A DNA stretch of 64,000 nt from contig CAYRJA010000004.1 of the NCBI GenBank assembly GCA_964424455.1, positions 1-64,000 of the forward strand, written 5' to 3'. Both the position numbers and the translations under genes were made by a program. How positions within the stretch are numbered: the first letter of the stretch is position 1; every line of letters begins with the position of its first letter. The notes beneath the pieces were generated by a model. The model was not told where the DNA came from, did not search any database, and worked only from the letters and a program-made list of their open reading frames with translations. The stretch comes from CAYRJA01 sp964424455 (GTDB lineage Bacteria; Bacteroidota; Bacteroidia; Chitinophagales; UBA10324). This document shows, one piece after another, positions 18,044 to 27,595 of the stretch.

Positions 18044-20622
18044 TTAGAGAATTGTATGGTTCATTTTTCTTCTGATTAATTTCATTATTTCAAACCAAAG
18101 AATACTGAATGCTCCTGCGGCAACACAAATCATCAAATCGCTGACGGGAAGTAAATCTAATCGAAACAATTTGCGGAAGAGAGGAACATAAAGAACTGTA
18201 ACAAGAAAAAATACAGCGCCGGATATTACCCACTTGACAGCCGGATTGGGTTTGTGGAACATTTCAATAATGGTGTACGACCAGGAACGGTTTATAAGAA
18301 TTAATCCAAGGTTTGCCGCAATTAATGTAGTGAAAGTTAATGTGCGCGCTTCATTTTCAGATCGATGTAGTTTTGTAGCAATAAAAAAAACAGCCAAAGA
18401 AACCAACAGAACAAATGTTCCCTGTGCTCCACTGAACAGAATTCTTTTGATGTTAAATACCGGATCGCTTGCTTTTCGCGGAGGACGCTTCATTATATTC
18501 TTTTCTTCATCTTCTCCTTCAAAAATCAGAGAAGAAGCAGGATCAATAATCAACTCAAGAAAGGCGATGTGCAGCGGAAAAAGAATAACAGGCATTCCTA
18601 AATATAAAACCGGGATCAGGGTTAATCCGGCTACCGGAATGTGAACAGAAAAGATATAACCCATTGCCTTTTGCATGTTTTCATAAATTCTTCTTCCCAT
18701 TCTGACAGCAGAAAGAATGGAAGAAAAGTTATCATCGAGTAAAACAAGAGAAGATGCTTCGCGTGCAACATCCGTACCCCGCTGCCCCATGGCAATACCG
18801 ATGTGTGCAGCTTTCAGTGCAGGAGCATCATTTACGCCGTCGCCGGTCATGGCTACGATTTCGCCGTTTTCCTTTAGTGCGTTTACAATCATTAATTTTT
18901 GTTCAGGTACAACACGTGCAAAAATGTTTGTTGTACGGATTTTTTCCTGAAGCATCAGATCATTCATCTCGCTCAACTCCTGACCGGTAATCACCTGCTC
19001 CGGATTCTTTAACCCCATTTGCCGGGCAATGGTTTGTGCTGTAACAGGATAATCTCCTGTTATCATTATCACACGGACACCGGCTTCGTAACAGGATTTC
19101 AGGTCGTCCGTAATTGTATCGCGCAACGGGTCTTCCAGTCCGACTAAACCGATGAACTCAAACTCAAAATCATGTTGTTCTTTCGGCAATTCGGAAGGAG
19201 AAAAATGAGCTTTAGCCACACCGAGAACCCGCAGTCCTTCTGAGGCAAGAAGTGAAATATTTTTTCTCAGTTCATGAATGGTCTGCTTGTCGAGATGGCA
19301 TAAATCGGCAATAGCTTCCGGTGAACCTTTCGATGCAATCAGATATTTGTTCTTATCCGGTTCATGAAACACATGTGACATGGCAAGCAGCCCTGCTGAT
19401 AAGGGATATTCTCTCAGCAGTTGCCAGTCGCTGTGTAAATGCTCTGTACCTGCCAGTTTAATCTCTCCCAACCGTTGAATAGCTTTTTCCATTGGATCGA
19501 AAGGATTTTTCTGACCTGCAAGAATGGCATATTCAACTAAAGAGTGAAAATTTTCTTCTAACTCTTCGTTTTTCGATTCATATACAGTCACAAACTTGTT
19601 ATTGGCAAAAAGTTTTCTCACAGTCATTTTATTTTCTGTAAGTGTTCCGGTCTTATCGGCACACAGAACTGTAACAGAGCCAAGCGTTTCAATGGCAGAA
19701 GGTTTACGGGTTAGTACATTCTTTCTCGATATTCTCCATGCGCCCATAGCCATGAAAATGGTAAGTACCACAGCAAATTCTTCAGGTAGCATTGCCATAG
19801 CCAGAGAAAGTCCGGTGAGGATTCCATTCAGCCAGTCTTCGCGGGTGNNNNNNNNNNGTAAACGATGGTAAGCAGAATACAAACACCCAGCCCGAGTACG
19901 GAAAGTGTTTTTACGATTCTCCCTGTTTCTTTCTGTAACAGCGTAGGTTCATGCATTACGGTATCTAATGACTTGCCGATTTTTCCAAGCTGCGTATGCT
20001 GACCGGTTGCCAATACTTTTGCAATACCATGCCCCTGCACAATCAATGTTCCCGAAAAAACAAAAGGGGAATCCTCTCCGGCCGGAAAAACAAATTGTTG
20101 CTTTCCATCCCAATGCGATTTACGAACGGAACCCGATTCGCCTGTCAGCAGCGATTCATCAATTCTTAAATTGAGCGAATCAATCAATGCAGCATCTGCC
20201 GGAACCCGATCTCCTTCCTGTAACAGAATTAAATCATCGGGTACTACTTCTCGCCCTGAAATTCTTTTTTCTTCTCCGTTCCGTATTACCAAAGCACGCG
20301 GGCTGGACAAATCGCGCAATGCTTCTAATGCACGCTCACTTCTTTTTTCCTGATAAAATGTAATAATTATGACGATGATTATGGAAGCCATCAGCATTAT
20401 TCCCTCACCAACATCACCGAGTAAGAGGTAAAGTGTTCCGCAGGCAGCCAGCAGCAGAAACATAGGTTCTTTTACCACCTCAAGAACTATTCTGAAAACA
20501 GATTTTGGCTTAGCGGATTGCAATTCATTGTACCCATCTATTTGCAAACGCTTCTTTGCTTCCTCTTCTGAAAGAGAGCGATTATTTTTTAAGTCATAGA
20601 AGTATTCCATATAGCATTTCAA
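18044..20622 (-). CDS. P-type cation-translocating ATPase (P2/PMR1-like), interrupted by an assembly gap
   Basis: An inner-membrane ATP-driven cation pump, broken in the sequence by ten Ns at 19848-19857. Before the gap: the N-terminal cation-ATPase domain, three membrane helices and the actuator motif LTGES. After the gap: membrane helix 4 with LPEEFAVVLT, the phosphorylation site DKTGTLTENK, TGD and TGDGVNDAPAL of the P domain, and six C-terminal helices. LPEEF resembles Ca2+/Mn2+-type pumps, but the ion is inferred. The two parts are in different frames as printed, so the gap is not exactly ten bases; by family comparison only a few residues are missing between helix 3 and TREDWLNG. The start is MKCYMEYFYDLKNN; Met5 (20610) is an alternative. 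Confidence 0.88.
19848..19857. other. Assembly gap (ten Ns)
   Basis: Ten undetermined bases inside the P-type ATPase gene, between membrane helices 3 and 4. The flanking halves differ in phase, so the true spacing differs from ten. It is a scaffold join or a masked low-quality site, not a biological break. Confidence 0.95.
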
Positions 20623-20812
20623 TAATAACCTCTGATAAATATAACAGTAAGTTGGAATTACAAAATACTAAGCTCACCTTTCTATTCAATACTTGAATGA
20701 CGGTTTATTTGTAACACTAAGAAGCAGAGGAAAAACACTTCGCCCTAAGCTTATAACTTAATATAAGATAACCGGAAGTTTTACTTATTTGATATAAGAA
20801 ACAGCCAACAGA

Positions 20813-21400
20813 CTATCTTCCTAAATCCTTATTCTCATCCAAATCTTCATGACGGTCGCCACCGATGCTGTAAGGATTGTTTTCTTCATCCTCAGAGCCG
20901 AGGTCTTCCATATCATCATCGAGTTCTGAACCAGGCACATCAAGGTCTTCGCCGCTCATATCCGCATCCCACGCTCTATCTTTCAACTCTTCATCATCAC
21001 GAATGACATCAAACTCTTCTTTTGTAATATCAGCGCTCTTTGGAGATTTGATTCCCTTTTGTTCTGCCTCAATATTTAAACCGGACTTTTTCATCAGTTC
21101 AACTTCTATATTCTTACCCTTTTTCAAAGCAGGTGTTACAGTTCTGGAAGGATATGTTACTGTTGACTTGATTTGCTTTTTTGCTTTTGTACTTTTTGTA
21201 ACTGCTTTTCTTACAACTTTTTTTGCAACATGTTTTGCCGGTTTGCTTACAGATTTCTTTTTTGCTTTTTGTGAATTCTTCTTATTCTCCTTTACCTTAG
21301 TTTTTGTTTTTGCAGAAGACTTCTTAGTCACAGTTTTCTTTGCTGACTTTTTAGAAACTGTCCTCTTTTTGGGCGCACTTTTTTTTGTTTTCTTTTTCAT
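20813..21400 (-). CDS. Lysine-rich histone H1-like protein with an acidic tail
   Basis: A 195-residue charge-polarised protein. Residues 1-85 are almost only Lys, Ala, Ser, Thr and Val in short KKT/KSAKK repeats, like the tails of bacterial H1-like proteins that bind DNA. Residues 90-125 are a mixed linker. Residues 130-195 are strongly acidic (ITKEEFDVIRDDEELKDRAWD, then DLDVPGSELDDDMEDLGSEDEENN, and GGDRHEDLDENKD). The acidic part looks conserved rather than random and may be a protein-binding or charge-masking module. No signal peptide; nucleoid location is inferred. It is a single gene, 190 bases from the ATPase and 72 from the SRPBCC gene. Confidence 0.65.
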   Translation of the reverse strand: MKKKTKKSAPKKRTVSKKSAKKTVTKKSSAKTKTKVKENKKNSQKAKKKSVSKPAKHVAKKVVRKAVTKSTKAKKQIKSTVTYPSRTVTPALKKGKNIEVELMKKSGLNIEAEQKGIKSPKSADITKEEFDVIRDDEELKDRAWDADMSGEDLDVPGSELDDDMEDLGSEDEENNPYSIGGDRHEDLDENKDLGR

Positions 21401-21472
21401 GGTGTTGATTTTAGTAGAATATAAAATTAAGAAAGAGTAGAATAAAAAGAAGAATATTTTTTCATGAACTTG

Positions 21473-22060
21473 TTAATTTCCCGTTGCAGTAGTATCCGGT
21501 GAAGTAAAAATTTCGGGAATGGATTTAGGGCGATTAATTAAGACACTATCTAAATTCTTCATTCCTTTTTCACAATAAGCAGCCCAATAGTTATCCAGGG
21601 TTAATCCAAAAAATTTTTGTAAAGGATTCCAGCCCATGTTAGCTTCTATTGACCATTTCATTTGAGTGGTACCATCAGAAGAATCAAATCTGAATCGGCA
21701 CAGAATCCCATTTTGTCCCATAAAGTTCATAAGAGCAGTTATAGAACGGTTGGGGGTACTTTCTATAATTTTTACACTTCCATTGTCAGATTGATTACTG
21801 TTTGATGTCCATGTATAGGAAGCATTTTCTCCGGAAGTAGTGTCGCCGAAATTGATCTTAACATCTGAACCGGTCTGATGATAAGGCGTCCATCCTTTCC
21901 ACTTTTTCAAATCATTCACTTCATTAAAAACAGCATCCTGCGTTGCATTAATCACAGAACTTCGTTCAACATGAACTTTTGAAGGAAGAAAAAACGAAAT
22001 AAGAAACAAAACTATAATAATCACAAACAAGCCTATGACAATGTTCTTAAGAGTGCGCAT
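21473..22060 (-). CDS. SRPBCC (START/polyketide-cyclase-like) family protein with N-terminal membrane anchor
   Basis: A 195-residue protein. Residues 8-28 form one transmembrane helix (IVIGLFVIIIVLFLISFFL). The rest is a START-like hydrophobic-pocket fold: VHVERSSVINATQDAVFNEVNDLKKWKGWTPYHQ at the start, GENASYTWTSN in the middle, and a final amphipathic helix (YCEKGMKNLDSVL). Such proteins bind small hydrophobic ligands; the ligand is unknown. The pocket domain would sit on the periplasmic side. Single gene, 75 bases from its downstream neighbour. Confidence 0.75.
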   Translation of the reverse strand: MRTLKNIVIGLFVIIIVLFLISFFLPSKVHVERSSVINATQDAVFNEVNDLKKWKGWTPYHQTGSDVKINFGDTTSGENASYTWTSNSNQSDNGSVKIIESTPNRSITALMNFMGQNGILCRFRFDSSDGTTQMKWSIEANMGWNPLQKFFGLTLDNYWAAYCEKGMKNLDSVLINRPKSIPEIFTSPDTTATGN

Positions 22061-22134
22061 AAGAGTGAGAATTTAAGAATAAAAATAAGAATTGATTGAC
22101 AAGAACAGAATTATTAATTAGCTGTTACTGTAAC

Positions 22135-23862
22135 TTATTTTGAAAGCATATCAGTATAAACATTCACTTTATCAAGTTTGTTCGCAATAACAGTTGAATC
22201 CAATTGTTGCATAAAGGAATGATAGGAGGGAAATATCTTTCTCTCCGGATAAATCCGTATTAAAGGAAGAAGTGAATGTTGACTGCTGTCAGGAGTATTT
22301 AATGTCCATCTGTTCATGCGAATACTGTCGCCATTTATTTCTTCATAGTCAAACAGATAGTTAAAGAAATTCATCCAGTCTTTTGGCTGTTTTATTCCTG
22401 AAACATTTCCATGCTCGTAGTACGGGTTCAGATACCAAATAGGAATTAACCTTCCTTTGCCGGGTTTAAGCTTTAAATAATCTTCCATTTTCTCATTAAA
22501 GAAAAAACAAGAGAGGAATCTGTTTACTTCAATGGTTTCATGATAATGATGGTAATAGAGTAATCCGATTTGGGGACCATAACCCTGAATAATCTGATAG
22601 CCGGGTTCAATATTTTTCATGTCCCAATCAGCTTCCAACCTTGCCGGGTCAGGACTATTATGATAGCGGACAAATTCAGGATAATTGATTGTCCAAACTC
22701 TTATCAGCAGATAAACTGTAACAGCAACAACAAATCCTAACACAAATTTTTCAAAAGGAAAATACTTACCTTCAATAATAATATTTATCAAATCAGCAAC
22801 CACCCATGTAAATAGCAGCAGCACAGGGAAAATCATTGGAATCAGCAATTCATAACCGGGAGTCCACCAGAGAATAAAAATGTAATAGGAGAGAATCCAT
22901 GATAGCAGTAATATTCTTAACCTTCTGAAATGTTTTGTTTTAAAACATTGAATGATATGCCACTGGAAAGCAACTGACATGAATGCTCCAAAAGCAAACA
23001 CAGGATTACTGTTTATATTATCTCCTATCTTAACTATCACTGAAAGTTGGCTATGCAGAAGCTGAGAAAAACCTCTTACACTGAAGTTGGAAGTAGTTCC
23101 CCATTCAGGTTCGGCATTTACCAGATAGGCAAACACGAATTTAATAAATCCTGTAACGGAAATATTATTCTCCTGCAAGGAATAACTTGCAATGTAAAGG
23201 AGTAATATTAAAACTCCGGCAATCAGTATATGTAAAATTCCCTTCCTGTTAACAAGGTAATAGTAAAGTATCAGAGCCGGTACTATCAGTATGCTTGCCT
23301 GATTGTAAAGAATGGCAAAGGATAGAAAAACGACAGCAAGCAGACTGTTCCTTTTTGATATAACTCCCTCCGCAGTTGTGCTGAAATAAAAGACAGCAAT
23401 TGTACATGCCATAGCCGGAATATAGACTTCGCATATTGTTGAAAATATTTCGTAATGCAGTGAAATGAGCATACTCAGACTCAGCAGAACGGCAGCATAA
23501 CGATAACCGAATATTTTTTTGCCTGTATAATAGGCAAGTGTAACACCTGCGCTCCCCCATAGAATATTATGAACCTTTGCCGCACCCATTGCAGTAAAAT
23601 CGCTGATGAATAATCCTCCCGCTTTAAATATCAGCCAAACAATAGGTGAAAAAAGAAGATGGTGCGGATGTGCCATTCCTTTTCCAACGCTTATATCATA
23701 AGCAAAGCTGAGCGAGTCGCCTTCCTGCATTTCACTTTGAAAGCTAAACAGAAGGAGAAGAGATGCCATAGCCAGCAGGAACGCTGTCAGATGGTCATTT
23801 TGGGTAAAGCCGGAATTTTTAATTTTCGACACAGGTAAAAGATGGCGCAAGATATAAAGCAA
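22135..23862 (-). CDS. Polytopic membrane protein, GT-C/PMT-like glycosyltransferase candidate
   Basis: A 575-residue protein with about ten hydrophobic helices in the first 390 residues and a roughly 180-residue soluble C-terminal domain. The first periplasmic loop after helix 1 contains EMQEGDSLSFAYDISVGKG with acidic residues, and HPHHLLFSP follows, as in GT-C enzymes that use polyprenyl-linked sugars. That is a weak match, and I cannot assign the substrate. It sits 7 bases downstream of the metalloprotease gene on the same strand, so the two may be cotranscribed. Alternative: an uncharacterised DUF2723-like membrane protein. Confidence 0.55.
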   Translation of the reverse strand: MLYILRHLLPVSKIKNSGFTQNDHLTAFLLAMASLLLLFSFQSEMQEGDSLSFAYDISVGKGMAHPHHLLFSPIVWLIFKAGGLFISDFTAMGAAKVHNILWGSAGVTLAYYTGKKIFGYRYAAVLLSLSMLISLHYEIFSTICEVYIPAMACTIAVFYFSTTAEGVISKRNSLLAVVFLSFAILYNQASILIVPALILYYYLVNRKGILHILIAGVLILLLYIASYSLQENNISVTGFIKFVFAYLVNAEPEWGTTSNFSVRGFSQLLHSQLSVIVKIGDNINSNPVFAFGAFMSVAFQWHIIQCFKTKHFRRLRILLLSWILSYYIFILWWTPGYELLIPMIFPVLLLFTWVVADLINIIIEGKYFPFEKFVLGFVVAVTVYLLIRVWTINYPEFVRYHNSPDPARLEADWDMKNIEPGYQIIQGYGPQIGLLYYHHYHETIEVNRFLSCFFFNEKMEDYLKLKPGKGRLIPIWYLNPYYEHGNVSGIKQPKDWMNFFNYLFDYEEINGDSIRMNRWTLNTPDSSQHSLLPLIRIYPERKIFPSYHSFMQQLDSTVIANKLDKVNVYTDMLSK

Positions 23863-23869
23863 ACACAGA

Positions 23870-25174
23870 TTATGGATTCGGTAATTTTATGTTCTCAATT
23901 CCATTACCCGGAGATTTTTTTATTGTCACAGGTAACCACTCTTTCCTTCTTACCGGAACATAAATTCCCTTCCATTCCTTACTGCAAGAGTTATATATTT
24001 TTCCTCCTGCCAGAATCAATTCTCCGTTGGGTTCAACTGTTACAGACGCATTCTCAGGAATAGATATGTTACACCGGATAGTAAGAGAGCCGCCATTTTC
24101 AATTCGAATATTTCCTCCCAAGTCCTTATTCCCTTCCCAAATAATCTTTTCTCCTTTCTGTATAACGATGTATTCATCAGGATTCAGATTGCACCAGTCC
24201 GGACGGAGCATTTGAGATGAAACACTTTTTTTATTTGCAAAATACATTTCAATTCTTCCAAGCTGACAGGGTGAATAAGCACACTGGCAAGCATTATAAT
24301 CCATAACATTATTTGAACAAGTGGTGTCACACTTAGGAGAATCAGAACAGTTCCAGCATCCTGGATTCAGTGGTGTGTCATCACAGCCATCATTTGTGTT
24401 CCATGTGTGTGACAGTCCGAAGCAATGACCAAGTTCGTGATTAAACAAGGATGCAAACCGCCATGCCTGTGGTGAAATGGAGTCTTGTCCACCGGCAGTT
24501 TTAAAAATAGAGTTCTGATAGCCGGCAGAAAGTTTAACCCATTTGCCTGCACCAATGCCATCGCCAGTAGCATTGTAAGTTTTGGAGGTGATACTATCTT
24601 TCGGATGTTCCATCAGAAAAATATTAATCACTTTCCCTTTCTGTACTCCATAGCGGTCAAACTGTGCAGAGGTTTCAATATTTCTTGCTCTTCCCTGTTT
24701 GTTGAAAGTATAAAGTGAGTCATTATCATGAAAATAAATACCGATGTCACCTGTTACACTTGTGTCAGGAGCAAGAATATACCGAAACCGGATAGGGTAA
24801 GCAGGATTATTATTACGAAGCGGCAAAAGCATTTTTTCATTTTTCTCTAATCGTTGGTTGGCATTCCACAGCAAGTCATTTGCATACTGTATTCCCTGCT
24901 GATAATTGAAATTACCACTGCTGTCACTCATGCGCATAAAATGGAAATTAACCCGTACATAACGCATTGGTATAAATTCCGGATGAAGTGAATCAGGAAT
25001 ATAGCTGCGGTAATCATTGCATGGACTCTTACCGTAAGTTTTTAATAAGGATGAATCGGTTACCATCTTGTCAGGAGAAAGCAAGGTGTAACTGATTTTA
25101 TTGGAACAGGAAAAAAATAAAAGACAAGCCGTCAACCAGAAAAATAAATAACTATGCCGGACGAAGTGATACAT
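23870..25174 (-). CDS. M43-like (pappalysin/metzincin) zinc metalloprotease lipoprotein
   Basis: A secreted protease of about 434 residues. The metzincin zinc site HELGHCFGLSH is near residues 243-253, with the Met-turn NVMDYN about 45 residues later, and many cysteines around it as in M43 enzymes. The C-terminal 90 residues form a right-handed beta-helix-like segment (RIENGGSLTIRCNISIPENASVTVEPNGEL). I start it at 25174 because that Met begins a lipoprotein signal (WLTACLLFFSC); the frame opens further upstream, to 25252, and that start would overlap the divergent TPR gene's promoter. It lies 7 bases upstream of the GT-C-like gene. Confidence 0.75.
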   Translation of the reverse strand: MYHFVRHSYLFFWLTACLLFFSCSNKISYTLLSPDKMVTDSSLLKTYGKSPCNDYRSYIPDSLHPEFIPMRYVRVNFHFMRMSDSSGNFNYQQGIQYANDLLWNANQRLEKNEKMLLPLRNNNPAYPIRFRYILAPDTSVTGDIGIYFHDNDSLYTFNKQGRARNIETSAQFDRYGVQKGKVINIFLMEHPKDSITSKTYNATGDGIGAGKWVKLSAGYQNSIFKTAGGQDSISPQAWRFASLFNHELGHCFGLSHTWNTNDGCDDTPLNPGCWNCSDSPKCDTTCSNNVMDYNACQCAYSPCQLGRIEMYFANKKSVSSQMLRPDWCNLNPDEYIVIQKGEKIIWEGNKDLGGNIRIENGGSLTIRCNISIPENASVTVEPNGELILAGGKIYNSCSKEWKGIYVPVRRKEWLPVTIKKSPGNGIENIKLPNP

Positions 25175-25240
25175 CTTCTTATTATACACAGAGATTTTGT
25201 TTTGACTGATATGGTTCCTGAAATAAAAACGATTAAATAT

Positions 25241-25248
25241 TACATTTG
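25241..25248 (+). promoter_or_regulatory. Bacteroidota -7 box that decides the start of the TPR lipoprotein
   Basis: TACATTTG matches TAnnTTTG. Transcription should begin near 25255, so a TTG codon at 25246 inside the box cannot be the start. The next in-frame TTG, at 25270, directly precedes the lysines of a lipoprotein signal. Confidence 0.5.
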
Positions 25249-25269
25249 ACATTGTTAAAAAATTACAAC

Positions 25270-25797
25270 TTGAAAAAAAGTTTATTCATTCTTCTGGGTT
25301 TTTCAATTTTATTTTTCTCCTGTCAAACCCGTGAAAAAATTTCCACTAAAATTGATAATCAACTGGACAGCATCAACCGGTCTGTAGCATTTGCAAAACC
25401 TGAACCGCAAAAAGCAGAACGGGTTATTGCAAACATAAATCAATTTATAAGCAAATATCCTGCTGATACACTTTCGCCAAAGTATTTACTTGAAGTTGGT
25501 ATCATTTATCAGAAGCAGGAAAAGTATAATGAAGCCATTGCAGTACTCGATCGTATTCAACAAGAATACCCCGATGCGCGGCAAAGCAGTACAGCTCTTT
25601 TCATGCAGGGATTTATTTATAATAATCTTCTTCACGATTATCAACTTGCTGCTAAAAAATATGAATTGTACTTGCAGAAATATTCAGAAGTGAATCCACA
25701 GCTTAGTCGCGATATAAAAATTGAGTTGCAGAACCTTGGCAAATCACCGGAAGAAATATTGAAAGCGTTACAGGAGAAAAATCAGTCGGCTCAGTAA
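25270..25797 (+). CDS. Tetratricopeptide-repeat outer-membrane lipoprotein (BamD/YbgF-like)
   Basis: About 175 residues. The signal reads KKSLFILLGFSILFFSC, with the lipobox cysteine followed by QTRE. Residues 45-160 contain about three TPR-like helical hairpins (SPKYLLEVGIIYQKQEKYNEA, then QSSTALFMQGFIYNNL and AAKKYELYL). Such lipoproteins scaffold envelope complexes; the partner here is unknown. The start is a TTG at 25270, chosen from the promoter position and the signal peptide. It is divergent from the metalloprotease and converges with pyrG 32 bases away. Confidence 0.65.
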   Translation: MKKSLFILLGFSILFFSCQTREKISTKIDNQLDSINRSVAFAKPEPQKAERVIANINQFISKYPADTLSPKYLLEVGIIYQKQEKYNEAIAVLDRIQQEYPDARQSSTALFMQGFIYNNLLHDYQLAAKKYELYLQKYSEVNPQLSRDIKIELQNLGKSPEEILKALQEKNQSAQ

Positions 25798-25829
25798 CTA
25801 ATAACGCGGACTTTCCAACTTTTTTATTT

Positions 25830-27488
25830 TTATGAGAAGACAGGTACGTTTTCAGGTTTTGGTTGATTACTCTTGTTCGATCGCCGACGCATATCTTCCA
25901 AAGCGGCTTGAACAAACCGGATAAACAGAGGATGCGGATTATCAACGGTTGATTTTAATTCAGGATGAAACTGCACACCTACGAAGTAAGGATGCTTTTT
26001 TAACTCTACCACTTCTACTAACCCATTTTCAGGGTTAGTACCTACTGCGAGCAGACCTGCCGCTTCAAAGTCTGCTATATATTTATTGTTCATTTCCCAG
26101 CGATGACGGTGGCGTTCAAAAATTTCTGACTTATTATATGCTGCAAAAGATTTAGAAGATTTTTTCAGTACACATTTATAAGCGCCGAGCCGCATAGTAG
26201 CTCCCTTCATAGTAATTTTTTTCTGTTCCTCCATCATATCAATAACAGGATAGGAGGTGTTGGGCTCACATTCAGTGCTGTTGGCATCTTTCCAACCTAA
26301 AACATTTCGTGCAAATTCCACTACGGATGCCTGCATACCCAAACAAATACCAAAGAAGGGAATATTATTCTCGCGCACATATTTTATCGCAGCTAATTTT
26401 CCCTCAAATCCGCGAGCGCCAAATCCGGGTGCTACAAGCACACCGTTCAGGTGGCCAAGAGCTGCATGAACATTCAAATCATTCAAATGGTCGGCATGAA
26501 TATTTTCTATCACTACTTTAGTTTCATTGAAAGCGCCGGCATGAATGAATGATTCAAGAATGGATTTGTAAGCATCTTGAAGTTCTACATATTTCCCGAC
26601 TAAACCAATGCGCACTTCCGATGTTGGGTTTTTCAGTTTGCCAAGAAACTCTTTCCATTTATCAAGGTTAGGTTCTTCTTTGGAAATAATTTTCAGCTTG
26701 CTTAAAACAGTTTTATCTAATTTTTCTTTCAGCATCAGCAGCGGCACATCGTAGATGGTTTCTGCATCAATACTTTCAACCACTGCATTGGTTGTAACAT
26801 TACAGAACAATGCCACTTTTCTCCTTAGTTCCTGTGACAACGGATATTCCGTCCGGCAGACCAGGATATCGGGTTGCACACCCAATTCTAATAATACTTT
26901 TACTGAATGTTGTGTAGGTTTTGTTTTCAGTTCTTTAGCAGAGCGCAGATAAGGAATCAAGGTCAGATGAATAACTAAACAGTTATTATGTCCCAGTTCC
27001 CACTTCAATTGCCGCACCGCTTCAACATAAGGGAGCGATTCAATATCGCCTACCGTTCCGCCTATCTCAGTAATCACAACATCGTAATTACCTTCTTCAC
27101 CTAATAAAAGTACTCGTCTTTTAATCTCATCGGTAATATGCGGAATCACCTGTACTGTTTTTCCGAGGTAAGCCCCTTCTCGCTCAGCATTAATTACAGT
27201 TTGATAAATTCTTCCGGTTGTAACATTATTTGCCTGTGAAGTGGGGGTATTCAGAAATCGTTCATAATGTCCGAGATCTAAATCCGTTTCAGCGCCATCA
27301 TCAGTAACATAACATTCGCCGTGTTCATAAGGGTTAAGCGTTCCGGGATCCACATTAATATAAGGGTCGAATTTCTGAATAGTAACTTTTAGATTTCTTG
27401 CCTGCAACAACTTGGCGAGAGATGCTGATATAATTCCTTTTCCGAGTGAAGAAGTTACGCCGCCCGTAACGAAAATATATTTGGTCAT
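25830..27488 (-). CDS. pyrG: CTP synthase
   Basis: Converts UTP to CTP with ATP and glutamine. The 552-residue enzyme has the N-terminal synthetase domain (FVTGGVTSSLGKGIISASLAKLL; DPYINVDPGTLNPYEHGECYVTDDGAETDLDLGHYERF) and the C-terminal class I glutamine amidotransferase with its nucleophile in FFGICLGMQ (Cys near residue 381) and HPELKS. The C-terminal tail DMRRRSNKSNQPK is short and basic. Single gene with its own promoter on the right. Confidence 0.96.
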   Translation of the reverse strand: MTKYIFVTGGVTSSLGKGIISASLAKLLQARNLKVTIQKFDPYINVDPGTLNPYEHGECYVTDDGAETDLDLGHYERFLNTPTSQANNVTTGRIYQTVINAEREGAYLGKTVQVIPHITDEIKRRVLLLGEEGNYDVVITEIGGTVGDIESLPYVEAVRQLKWELGHNNCLVIHLTLIPYLRSAKELKTKPTQHSVKVLLELGVQPDILVCRTEYPLSQELRRKVALFCNVTTNAVVESIDAETIYDVPLLMLKEKLDKTVLSKLKIISKEEPNLDKWKEFLGKLKNPTSEVRIGLVGKYVELQDAYKSILESFIHAGAFNETKVVIENIHADHLNDLNVHAALGHLNGVLVAPGFGARGFEGKLAAIKYVRENNIPFFGICLGMQASVVEFARNVLGWKDANSTECEPNTSYPVIDMMEEQKKITMKGATMRLGAYKCVLKKSSKSFAAYNKSEIFERHRHRWEMNNKYIADFEAAGLLAVGTNPENGLVEVVELKKHPYFVGVQFHPELKSTVDNPHPLFIRFVQAALEDMRRRSNKSNQPKPENVPVFS

Positions 27489-27513
27489 AATGCACAGATT
27501 TAGTTACGGGCTT

Positions 27514-27521
27514 CAAAGGTA
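27514..27521 (-). promoter_or_regulatory. Bacteroidota -7 box for pyrG
   Basis: On the minus strand the sequence reads TACCTTTG, matching TAnnTTTG. It ends 26 bases before the pyrG start codon at 27488. Confidence 0.55.
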
Positions 27522-27568
27522 AAACATTTAAACTGTTTTTTATTGCCTGAGTGAATTGTTGTAATATT

Positions 27569-27576
27569 TATTTTTG
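27569..27576 (+). promoter_or_regulatory. Bacteroidota -7 box for the DUF2461 gene
   Basis: TATTTTTG matches TAnnTTTG and lies 20 bases before the ATG at 27596. It is back to back with the pyrG promoter, 47 bases away on the other strand. Confidence 0.45.
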
Positions 27577-27595
27577 GCAGGTATAAAATTCATGT

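Noticed and set aside
19847..19882. Frameshift or truncation of the P-type ATPase
   Set aside because: The break coincides with ten undetermined bases; the motif set is complete on both sides, so it is an assembly matter.
22135..23862. Assignment as ArnT or a protein mannosyltransferase
   Set aside because: Only hydrophobicity and a loose acidic loop support it; the diagnostic residues could not be confirmed by eye.
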